From Bradyrhizobium sp. ORS 278 (GTDB lineage Bacteria > Pseudomonadota > Alphaproteobacteria > Rhizobiales > Xanthobacteraceae), in assembly GCF_000026145.1 (NCBI RefSeq), contig NC_009445.1, forward strand, positions 4,983,501 through 5,047,500: a stretch of DNA of 64,000 bases. Reading direction: 5' to 3'. The notes beneath the pieces were generated by a model that was not told where the DNA came from, searched no databases, and was given only the letters and a program-made list of their open reading frames with translations. Each line of letters opens with the position of its first letter. The stretch's first letter is position 1. A program made the position numbers and the translations under genes. Shown piece by piece: positions 33,429-41,348 of the stretch.

Positions 33429-35462
33429 TCATTGCATTGAGCCGGGCGCCGTCGCGAACGGCGTGCCGGCATCGAACCTCTCCTTGGCTGGCAAGACATG
33501 AAGCTTGGTCTCGGCGGCAGGATCAACCCAGGGCCACGGACGAGCGCCGAAGAAGCCGGGCTTGCTACTCAAATAAAGCGACGCCGGCAAGGCCTGCTCC
33601 GCCAAGCCATCAGTCCAGACCACCTGGTTGGTGAGATAGTCGAAATTGCCGCCGCGGATCACCGTCACCAACGTCTTCGGGTCCGCCGCCATCGTCCACC
33701 GCTCCGGGTCGTAGCCGAGCATCCAGACATTGCCCACACCGCCCTGACCCCACCGCGCCGTGCCGGATCGCATTGAAGGGTCGTCGTAGGTCCAGCCGTT
33801 CATCCGCCCCGGTCGGCCAAGCACATTGCCGACGAACGAATCCCACCATGATCCATAAGCGAGGCCGACCGCCCGGATCCCCGAACGATCAACGAAACGC
33901 TGGCGCTGCCCTGTCAGATGATTGCGAAAGAAGGTGAGGTAGATCGCGTTGCCATGCGTGTAGTCGCTGTCGGCATTGTGCGACAGGTTGCCCTCGAACA
34001 GGACATGATGTGAGCCGGCCATATGGGACGCGTTGATGCCGACCTCGACCCAGCCGGGATTGTCGAAATCGAACGAGTCGTCCGCATAATTATAGCCGAC
34101 GACGGTCCCGGCGCCGGCCGAACGAAACACCATGTTCTTGCAGACATCGACCAGGATGTTGTTTTCGATCAGGACCTCGGAAGAGCCCGAGGCAAGACTG
34201 ATCGCGTAGCCGGCTCCGCCGGGCTGCGGCCATGAGCCGGCATGAATGAAGCTGTCGCGGAGTTCGACCCGGAAGGAATTGTCGATCGCGACGCCTTCGC
34301 CGAGCCATTGAGTGACCTCGATGGATCTGGCCCATGAATAAGCCGCGGCCTCGAACCGCAGCGCGCCATCCGCGCCACCCACGATGCTCAGATTTTCGAC
34401 GCCGACCTTGGCGACATGGATGTCGCGATTGTTGGCGGCGTGGCCACCGCTGTTCTGATCAGTGCTGTAAGGCGTGAGCTGAGCCTGATGGCTGACGCGA
34501 TAGCTGATCGTCAGCGGCGATGTGAACGTGATCGTGGTCGGAGATACCTCGGCGATCTCCTTGATCTCGTTGGTCGCACGGTCGGTTCGCGCGAACCAAG
34601 ACATTGATTTTGGCAACTCGCCGGGTGTCTGGTCGTACGGTCCACCGGCATCCGCACGTGCATTGTCGTCGCCCCCTTGAACCGGATGGTGCATGTTCCA
34701 GGCGACGCGATCGCCCTGCCATACTTTCGCGGCTTCCGGAAAGCCCGCAGGCGTTGCTTGCCAGGACGCGCCCGACGCCTCGTCGAGCAGCACGATATCA
34801 CCGGCCTTGAAGCTCGCGGTGCTGGCCAGCGTAACTGTCGTCGCTCCGCGCGCACCATCCGCCAGAAGCGGGTGCGAGGCGGCGCTGTCAGGACCATTGT
34901 TCCAGCGCGACGGTCCGACGATAACGACGGGCTTCGGATCATAGCTGTAGGAGGCGGGATCGACGGGCGTCAGGATCCCGCGGGTGCCGGGAATGACGGT
35001 CGGAGTTCGGGCACGCGCGCCATTGGGCTTGACCAACCTGGTCGTGTTCGCTCCCGAGCCGCGCAGCGTGACCGGGCGATTGATCAGCAGCGGCTCGCTG
35101 AGGATGAACGTGCCGGGCCCCAGCAGCACCACCTGCCCCGCTGGTGCAGCCTGAAGCGCCGCCTGAATCGGGGCGGTGTCGTCTCGGCCGCTCGGCGACA
35201 GCGTTCGATAGATCGTCGTACGGTTCGGAATACCGCCTGCCGCCATTAGGCCGGGAGTCCAGGCGACCATGCGATCAGCTGGAAGCAAAGTATTGTCGGC
35301 TGCCGCAGCGCGCCCGGCCATGCCACTCGCGAACAGGACGAGGAGTAACAGCAGACAAGACCATTCAGCGCGACTTCTGGCACGAGCCGGTCCGCGGTAC
35401 CGGCGCGGGCGGCCGATCGGCGCCGGCAGATTAAAAAGCACCATGATTTTGACACGCACCAT
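33429..35462 (-). CDS. secreted right-handed beta-helix protein (pectate-lyase-like fold)
   Basis: The 677-residue protein starts with a basic leader and a long hydrophobic signal segment (about residues 34-54, LLLLLVLFASGMAGRAAAA). The body shows the repeated short-strand pattern of parallel beta-helix proteins: an N-terminal pectate-lyase_3-like stretch (DDTAPIQAALQAAPAGQVVL) and rungs such as SSEVLIENNILVDV and GSHHVLFEGNLSHN. Proteins of this fold in polysaccharide loci are often lyases or hydrolases that trim or release the polymer. No catalytic residue is assigned. ATG 35462 and 35444 are both possible; neither has a clear ribosome site. Confidence 0.75.
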   Translation of the reverse strand: MVRVKIMVLFNLPAPIGRPRRYRGPARARSRAEWSCLLLLLVLFASGMAGRAAAADNTLLPADRMVAWTPGLMAAGGIPNRTTIYRTLSPSGRDDTAPIQAALQAAPAGQVVLLGPGTFILSEPLLINRPVTLRGSGANTTRLVKPNGARARTPTVIPGTRGILTPVDPASYSYDPKPVVIVGPSRWNNGPDSAASHPLLADGARGATTVTLASTASFKAGDIVLLDEASGASWQATPAGFPEAAKVWQGDRVAWNMHHPVQGGDDNARADAGGPYDQTPGELPKSMSWFARTDRATNEIKEIAEVSPTTITFTSPLTISYRVSHQAQLTPYSTDQNSGGHAANNRDIHVAKVGVENLSIVGGADGALRFEAAAYSWARSIEVTQWLGEGVAIDNSFRVELRDSFIHAGSWPQPGGAGYAISLASGSSEVLIENNILVDVCKNMVFRSAGAGTVVGYNYADDSFDFDNPGWVEVGINASHMAGSHHVLFEGNLSHNADSDYTHGNAIYLTFFRNHLTGQRQRFVDRSGIRAVGLAYGSWWDSFVGNVLGRPGRMNGWTYDDPSMRSGTARWGQGGVGNVWMLGYDPERWTMAADPKTLVTVIRGGNFDYLTNQVVWTDGLAEQALPASLYLSSKPGFFGARPWPWVDPAAETKLHVLPAKERFDAGTPFATAPGSMQ

Positions 35463-35470
35463 GTCATAAT

Positions 35471-35488
35471 ATTAAATCAGGATTTAAT
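35471..35488. promoter_or_regulatory. paired ATTAAAT/ATTTAAT element
   Basis: ATTAAAT at 35471-35477 and ATTTAAT at 35482-35488 form an inverted pair with centres 11 bases apart. They lie between the divergent beta-helix and family 2 glycosyltransferase genes, 9-26 bases upstream of the former. The spacing of about one helix turn fits binding by a dimeric regulator. Confidence 0.5.
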
Positions 35489-35571
35489 TTATTGAAAGAC
35501 GCCGATGCCGCCAGCGGTTTGCCGGGAGCATTTGCGACCGGACCGCGGCCTTCCGCAAAGGGATTTGAGAC

Positions 35572-36522
35572 GTGACGCCATCGCGCCGCTACCTGTTGAT
35601 CTCGCCCTGCCGGGACGAGGCACAATATCTCCGCCGGACCCTGGACAGCGTCGCAGCCCAATCGGTGCCGCCGGCGGTTTGGATCGTTGTGGACGACGGC
35701 TCGACCGACGAGACGCCCGCCATTCTCGACGAATATGCGCGGCGGCTGCCCTATCTGCGCGTCGTGCGCCGTGCCGATCGCGGCGGGCGCAAGGTCGGTC
35801 CCGGGGTGATCGAGGCCTTTTACGCCGGACTCGAGACCGTGCGGCTGGAAGATTTCGACTATGTCTGCAAGCTCGATATGGATCTCGACCTGCCCGCGCG
35901 CTACTTCGAATTGCTGATGGAGCGCATGGAGGGAGATCCGCGCGTCGGGACCACCTCAGGCAAGCCATGGTTCGTGCATCCGCAGACAGGCGCCTTGGAG
36001 CCGGAGGTCTGCGGCGACGAGATGTCGGTCGGCATGACCAAGTTCTACCGTGTCGCCTGCTTCAAGGAGATCGGCGGCTTCGTCCGCGAGGTCATGTGGG
36101 ACGGCATCGATTGCCACCGCTGCCGCATGCTCGGCTGGATCGCCGAGAGCACGGACGCCGAAGCGCTGCGCTTTGTCCACCTGCGGCCGCAGGGTGCAAG
36201 TCACAAGGGCATCTGGACGGGCCGCCTGCGCAAGGGCTTTGGCCAGTATTTCATGGGCACCTCGCCGCTCTATCATGTGGCCGTCGCAGTCTATCATCTG
36301 CCAGCCTATCCCGCGCTGATCGGCAGCGCAGCGATGCTGTGGGGCTACTTTCGAAGCTGGCTGAAAGGTCTGCCACGCTACGACGACGTCGAGTTCCGGC
36401 GCTTCCTCCGCGCCTATCAGCGCGCCTGCCTGCGCCTCGGAAAACGTGCTGCGACGGCGCGCATCAATGCCGAGCGGGCTCAGCTTTGGCAGGCGAGCCA
36501 TCCCCTCACAGACAGCAGGTAA
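35572..36522 (+). CDS. family 2 glycosyltransferase
   Basis: The 316-residue protein has the GT-A fold of family 2: ISPCRDEAQYLRRTLDSV at the N-terminus, the nucleotide-binding DDGS (residues about 41-44) and the metal-binding DMD. It transfers a sugar from a nucleotide donor to the growing lipid-linked repeat unit on the cytosolic side. The C-terminal third has a hydrophobic patch (HLPAYPALIGSAAMLWGYF) that may sit at the membrane. The start codon is GTG, with AAAGGGA about 10 bases upstream. It is followed by the acyltransferase after 82 bases. Confidence 0.87.
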   Translation: MTPSRRYLLISPCRDEAQYLRRTLDSVAAQSVPPAVWIVVDDGSTDETPAILDEYARRLPYLRVVRRADRGGRKVGPGVIEAFYAGLETVRLEDFDYVCKLDMDLDLPARYFELLMERMEGDPRVGTTSGKPWFVHPQTGALEPEVCGDEMSVGMTKFYRVACFKEIGGFVREVMWDGIDCHRCRMLGWIAESTDAEALRFVHLRPQGASHKGIWTGRLRKGFGQYFMGTSPLYHVAVAVYHLPAYPALIGSAAMLWGYFRSWLKGLPRYDDVEFRRFLRAYQRACLRLGKRAATARINAERAQLWQASHPLTDSR

Positions 36523-36604
36523 TCATCCCACAACCGATTTTCGAACATCCCTGAAGCGATCTTTTGCAAAGCAAGTCTTTCTCCGACCTCATCGATTGGG
36601 CACC

Positions 36605-37861
36605 ATGGCCAAAATTCTCCCTTTCAGCCGGTCACGCAGTCTCGCTCCGCCCGCGACGCCGAATGGTCCTAGCGCCGCACCTTCGGCGACTGCAACGCAG
36701 GCTGGCTTCTCTCCGGCCATTCCCTCGCTTGATGGCATCCGCGCGCTTTCGGTGCTGATCGTCGTCCTCGGCCATTCGGGGCTGCAGACGCTGATCCCCG
36801 GCGGCTTCGGCGTCACCATCTTCTTCTTCCTGAGTGGTTATCTGATCACGACCCTGATGCTGTCCGAGTACCAGCGGAGAGGCACGATCGATGTCCCGAG
36901 CTTCTATGCACGTCGCGTATTCCGGCTCATGCCGCCGCTGCTGATCAGCCTGGCGATCGCCTATGGACTCACCGCGGCTGGACTGCTGGCCGGCGGAATC
37001 ACGATGAAGGGCCTGGCCGCGCAACTCTTGTACTTCGCCAACTACTACGGACTGTTCTTCGACCCCGGCAACACTGTACCGGATGGCACCGGCATTCTCT
37101 GGTCGCTGGCTGTCGAAGAACATTTCTACATCGTCTACCCCTTGTTGATGACCCTGCTGCTCGGAGCAGCGCTACGGCCTCGCAGCATCGGCGTGCTGCT
37201 CGGGATCGTCTGTCTCGGCGTTCTCGCGTGGCGTATTCACCTTGTCCACGCACCGGGATTCTTTTCCGACCGCACTTATTACGCGTCGGACACGCGCATC
37301 GACTCGATCGCCTACGGCTGCATTCTGGCCCTGATGGCGAATCCGGCACGACAACGACCACTCTCGCGCGCGCCATCATGGATCCATTGGACGATTGGTC
37401 TCGGCGCGGCAGGCGCGCTTCTGCTGTCCCTGCTCTACCGTGACCCCGTCTTCCGCGAGACGGCGCGCTACACCATCCAGGGCCTTGCGTTGATGCCGCT
37501 GTTCTATCTCGCGGTCCGCTTTGCGAACGCCGCGCCGTTCAACCAGCTCAACCGGCGCTGGATGATGCGGCTCGGAACCTATTCCTATGCGATCTATCTG
37601 ATCCACAATGTGGTGATCAGGGCGATCGACAAGAACTTCCCGGTGATTGCAGCCAAGCCGTATTTGCTGTTTCCGCTGACCCTGCTGGTCTCGGTCATCT
37701 ATGCCGCGGCGATCGAGCGCTTCGTCGAACCCTATTTCAAGCAGCTCCGGCACAAGTTCAGGCCGGGATCGGTCCCCCCCGGCGTTTCCCACGCCGGAGA
37801 CGCGGTCCAGAACGACGCCCTGGCAGAGGACCGGCGTGCTCAGCGCCTGGCTCGTCCATGA
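36605..37861 (+). CDS. acyltransferase family 3 (OafA/ExoZ-like)
   Basis: The 418-residue membrane protein has about ten helices and the family start SLDGIRALSVLIVVLGHSG, with the conserved His in HSG, and the second motif FYARRVFRLMPPLL. WSLAVEEHFYIVYPL in the middle is a hallmark of this family. It should transfer acetyl or another acyl group to a sugar of the repeat unit, as ExoZ does on succinoglycan. The start at 36605 is chosen over an upstream reading that overlaps the glycosyltransferase. Confidence 0.87.
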   Translation: MAKILPFSRSRSLAPPATPNGPSAAPSATATQAGFSPAIPSLDGIRALSVLIVVLGHSGLQTLIPGGFGVTIFFFLSGYLITTLMLSEYQRRGTIDVPSFYARRVFRLMPPLLISLAIAYGLTAAGLLAGGITMKGLAAQLLYFANYYGLFFDPGNTVPDGTGILWSLAVEEHFYIVYPLLMTLLLGAALRPRSIGVLLGIVCLGVLAWRIHLVHAPGFFSDRTYYASDTRIDSIAYGCILALMANPARQRPLSRAPSWIHWTIGLGAAGALLLSLLYRDPVFRETARYTIQGLALMPLFYLAVRFANAAPFNQLNRRWMMRLGTYSYAIYLIHNVVIRAIDKNFPVIAAKPYLLFPLTLLVSVIYAAAIERFVEPYFKQLRHKFRPGSVPPGVSHAGDAVQNDALAEDRRAQRLARP

Positions 37862-37987
37862 GCTGGAGGCCGGGCCCCATGCATCATGGATGCAATCAGA
37901 ACGGCTCGAACAGAGTTCGCGAAGGCTTTGGCCTCGCGCTGGCGCTGGTCGACGTCGACATCAAATTTTCAGATGGGACATTCCGCC

Positions 37988-39340
37988 ATGCTCAATCCCG
38001 TGCGGCTCAACGACGGTGACGCGATGATCAAGGGACCATCCGTCATTCTGGCAACGGCGTCCGCCGGAGGCACCATCGCAGCAGTGCGCAATCTCGGCGC
38101 GCAGGGCTTCGACGTCGACGTGGTGTCGAGCGACCGCCTGGGAGCCGCGGCGTGGTCCCGCTATACGAAGCGAAGATTCTCCGCGCCGCCAGAGAGCGAC
38201 AGCGAGCGCTTTCTCGAGCGATTGCTCGCGATCGGCCAATCCAGCCCCGGCCGCATCTTGCTGCCGACTTCCGACGAAACCGCCTGGATCTACGCGGAGA
38301 ACGCGCCACGGCTGCAGCGTCATTTCCGCCTCTATCATCCGCCGATTTCGAGCCTGCGGCGCATCCTCGACAAGAAACTGTTCTCCGAATCGGCCGCCGG
38401 CGTGGGGCTGACGGTCCTGCCGAGCTGGGACCCGACGAGCCTCGATGAGCTCGCGGAGCTGGCACCGACCCTGCCATTCCCTGTCCTGATCAAGCCGCGA
38501 ACCCACGTGCACAGGGTCCGCAACGACAAAGGTGTCGTCGTCGACACACCCCAGGACCTAATACTGCAATATCGCCGATTCCTCGATCGGGAGCAGCCGA
38601 GGACCGTCGATACGCCGTTACTACCCGACGCAAAGCGGCCTCTCCTGCAGAAGTTCGTGCGCATCGGGGCCGAAGGCGTTCTGTCGATCACCGGCTTCAT
38701 CGACCGCTCCGGCGAGCTGTTCGTGACGCGCGCCGCCAAGAAGGTGCTGCAGCGTTCGCAGCCGATCGGCGTCGGCGTCTGCTTCGAGGCGCAGCCCTCG
38801 CCGGAGAATCTGCCCGCGCGCGTTCGCGATCTCTGCCGGGAGCTGGACTATTTCGGATTGTTCGAGGCGGAGTTCGTCAGCTTCGATGGCCGCTGGGCCA
38901 TCATCGATTTCAATCCGCGCATGTTCAGCCAAGTCGGCATGGACATCCGTCGCGGCATGCCGCTGCCGCTGTTCGTCTGTCTCGACGCGATCGGAGATAC
39001 CGAAGCACTGCGCCGCGAAGTCGCAAGGGCTCAAACGCTCGACGATCAGCAAGCGGTGTTTCGCGATCGCTTCACGCTGCGAGCCATCCTGTTGGCCCAA
39101 ACCCTCACGGCGCGGATTTCGAGGGAGGAGCTTGCGAAATGGCGGCGTTGGTTGAAACAACACGCAGGCCACGCCGTCGATTTCGCCGCCGATCGCGACG
39201 ACCGGGTTCCTGGCATCGTTCACGCGTTTTCAGAACTTTATCTCGGCCTCAGATCCCTCCCCCGCTTCTTGCGTGCAAAAGCGGCGAACGGAATGACCAC
39301 GACAAAGACGAGCCGCAAGCTCGAGGAGCAGCACTCATGA
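37988..39340 (+). CDS. ATP-grasp family ligase-like protein
   Basis: The protein of about 450 residues has an N-terminal Rossmann-like part (SVILATASAGGTIAAVRNLG) and an ATP-grasp domain with LPFPVLIKPRTHVHRV, LLQKFVRIGAEGVLSITGF and the metal/ATP signature AIIDFNPRMFSQ (equivalent to ExNPR). ATP-grasp enzymes join an acid to an amine or thiol through an acyl-phosphate. ATG 37988 is used; 37973 and 38024 are also in frame. The stop overlaps the flavoprotein start (ATGA), so it is coupled to the next two genes. The substrate is unknown; ligation of an amino acid to a uronic acid is one possibility. Confidence 0.82.
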   Translation: MLNPVRLNDGDAMIKGPSVILATASAGGTIAAVRNLGAQGFDVDVVSSDRLGAAAWSRYTKRRFSAPPESDSERFLERLLAIGQSSPGRILLPTSDETAWIYAENAPRLQRHFRLYHPPISSLRRILDKKLFSESAAGVGLTVLPSWDPTSLDELAELAPTLPFPVLIKPRTHVHRVRNDKGVVVDTPQDLILQYRRFLDREQPRTVDTPLLPDAKRPLLQKFVRIGAEGVLSITGFIDRSGELFVTRAAKKVLQRSQPIGVGVCFEAQPSPENLPARVRDLCRELDYFGLFEAEFVSFDGRWAIIDFNPRMFSQVGMDIRRGMPLPLFVCLDAIGDTEALRREVARAQTLDDQQAVFRDRFTLRAILLAQTLTARISREELAKWRRWLKQHAGHAVDFAADRDDRVPGIVHAFSELYLGLRSLPRFLRAKAANGMTTTKTSRKLEEQHS

Positions 39341-40536
39341 GCGAGGTGTCGGTTGCCATCATCGGAGCCGGCCCGTACGGGCTTTCCCTGTCCGCGCACT
39401 TGGCAGCACGCCACGTCGAGCACCGCATCTTCGGCCGCCCGATGCAGTTCTGGGAGCGGATTGCCGAGGCCGGCGGCGAGCGCTACCTGAAATCCTACTG
39501 CTTCGGCACCAACCTCTCGTCACCGACGCCGGGCTACACCTTCGCCGATCACAACCGGCCGCGCGGGCTCGAAACCTTCGAGCCATGTTCGATGCAGAAT
39601 TTCGCAGCCTATGGCCGATGGTTCCAGCAGAACGTTGTTCCCTGGGCGGAGGATGTCGATGTCGCGCGCGTCGACCGGCAGGGCCGTCGCTTCGTCATCA
39701 ACCTCGCGGACGGCAGCGATTGCTTCGCCGAAAGCGTCGTCGTCGCAACCGGCCTGTCGGGCTTTGCCCACATCCCCCCGCATCTGCGCGCGCTGCCCGC
39801 GCCGCTGATCGTCCACACCTCGGAGATCCGCAACTTCGCCACGTTCGCGGGGCGGGACGTTGCGGTGGTCGGAGCCGGCCAATCGGCGCTTGAAGCGGCT
39901 GCGCTGCTGCTGGAGGCCGGCGCGCGGCCACAATTGTTCGTTCGCGAGGATGCGGTCCACTGGCAGACGCGTGTCTCGCGCGAGCGTAGCCTGTGGCGAC
40001 GCCTGCGCTCGCCGATCGCGGGGCTCGGCACGGGTCCCAAGGCGTGGACGCTCACCAATTTTCCCGGCGCCATGCACAGTCTGCCGGACACGTGGCGGAC
40101 GCGCTTCACGCAGACGCATCTGCCAGCCGAAGGGGCTTGGTGGCTTCGCAGCCGCGTCGAGGACAAGCTTCCGATCCATCTCGGCACGACCGTGGTCAAC
40201 GCGCGCGAAGCCGGCGGGCGCGCAGCGCTCACCGTTCGCGGGCTTGATGGACAGGAGCAGCAGATCCACGTCGATCACGTCGTCGCCGGCACAGGCTACG
40301 ACATCGATGTGGAGCGATACGCCTTCCTGGACCCTGACATGCGCGAAGCCATCGCTCGCCTGGAGAAATCGCCGCGGCTGAACGCGGTGTTCGAATCATC
40401 GGTCCCGGGCCTCCACTTCATCGGGCCGGCCTCGGCCATGAGCTTTGGCCCGTTGTTCCGCTTCGTCGTCGGCGCAGAGTACAGCGCGCAAGTGTTGTCA
40501 GCCCGACTGGCGCCGAGAGCGTCGCAGGCGGCATGA
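39337..40536 (+). CDS. FAD/NAD(P)-binding oxidoreductase (flavin monooxygenase-like)
   Basis: The 399-residue protein has an FAD motif GAGPYGLS at residues 9-16 and a second dinucleotide motif GAGQSALEAA near residue 180, the two-domain arrangement of flavin-dependent N-hydroxylases and Baeyer-Villiger-like enzymes. It ends with the conserved GPASAMSFGPLFRFVVG stretch. It could hydroxylate an amine or oxidise a sugar-linked group. It overlaps the ATP-grasp gene upstream and the thioesterase-like gene downstream by 4 bases each, so the three are translated together. Confidence 0.82.
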   Translation: MSEVSVAIIGAGPYGLSLSAHLAARHVEHRIFGRPMQFWERIAEAGGERYLKSYCFGTNLSSPTPGYTFADHNRPRGLETFEPCSMQNFAAYGRWFQQNVVPWAEDVDVARVDRQGRRFVINLADGSDCFAESVVVATGLSGFAHIPPHLRALPAPLIVHTSEIRNFATFAGRDVAVVGAGQSALEAAALLLEAGARPQLFVREDAVHWQTRVSRERSLWRRLRSPIAGLGTGPKAWTLTNFPGAMHSLPDTWRTRFTQTHLPAEGAWWLRSRVEDKLPIHLGTTVVNAREAGGRAALTVRGLDGQEQQIHVDHVVAGTGYDIDVERYAFLDPDMREAIARLEKSPRLNAVFESSVPGLHFIGPASAMSFGPLFRFVVGAEYSAQVLSARLAPRASQAA

Positions 40537-41327
40537 CGCGGGATCACGTGATCGCCTTTCTGCCTGGCGCCGGCGGCGACGCGCCGGACCTCGATGTCTT
40601 TCGCATCGGACCAGATGATCCGACCCAAGTGAAGCTCATCGCGTATCCGGGCTGGCGGCGCTACATCACCGAAGCCTATTCAGCCGACGCACTGATTGAT
40701 GATCTTTGCGCCGATATCGTGCGTACGATCCCGACGGGGCCTGTTCGTCTGGTTGGAGTTTCGCTCGGCGGGCATCTCGCCTATGCCGCTGCGCTAAGGC
40801 TGCGGGCGCAGGGTCGCGAGATCTCGGGCGTGTGCGCGATCGATTCGATGATGATCCAATCGTCCGGTCCCTCTGCGGGGTGGCGGAAGCGCGCTCTGGA
40901 ACAGGCCCTGGAGCAGATGCGCGAGCGCCGCCTCATCGACCTCTGGCGCTTCTTGCGCTCGAGGCTCTGGCGCGGTCTTGCGCGCGCGCTCGGCGATGGA
41001 CTGCCGGGAACGGCCAGACGCGCATCCAGGACCGTGTCTGTCATGGCCACGCTCGACCCGATCTTCGAGCAGGAGCTGAGCATGCGGCTTCTGCTCCGGC
41101 TCCTCGCGCCGGCGCTGGCGTCGATCGATCGCGATCCGGTCGCCCTGGACGCGCCTGCCGTGCTGCTGCGGACACCGCTCCACGATGCATCCGATGCGGC
41201 ATGGCGACGTCGCTGCCCGTGCTTGAATGTCCGCGAAATACCTGGAAAGCATCACACGCTGTTCGACCCGGAAAATGTGGGCTCGCTGCGCCAGGCCTTC
41301 CTGAGCGCCACGCCGGATTGGCGCTGA
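40533..41327 (+). CDS. alpha/beta-hydrolase, thioesterase-like
   Basis: The 264-residue protein resembles type II thioesterases of non-ribosomal peptide and polyketide systems. It opens with VIAFLPGAGGDAPDL (oxyanion region), has the nucleophile elbow GVSLGG with Ser near residue 76, and ends with GKHHTLFDPENV, whose His is the likely catalytic base. It is the third member of the coupled ATP-grasp/flavoprotein/hydrolase set. No carrier protein or synthetase gene is present nearby, so the thioester partner, if any, is unknown. Confidence 0.78.
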   Translation: MTRDHVIAFLPGAGGDAPDLDVFRIGPDDPTQVKLIAYPGWRRYITEAYSADALIDDLCADIVRTIPTGPVRLVGVSLGGHLAYAAALRLRAQGREISGVCAIDSMMIQSSGPSAGWRKRALEQALEQMRERRLIDLWRFLRSRLWRGLARALGDGLPGTARRASRTVSVMATLDPIFEQELSMRLLLRLLAPALASIDRDPVALDAPAVLLRTPLHDASDAAWRRRCPCLNVREIPGKHHTLFDPENVGSLRQAFLSATPDWR

Positions 41328-41348
41328 GCACGACGGCAGAGCCGCCGG

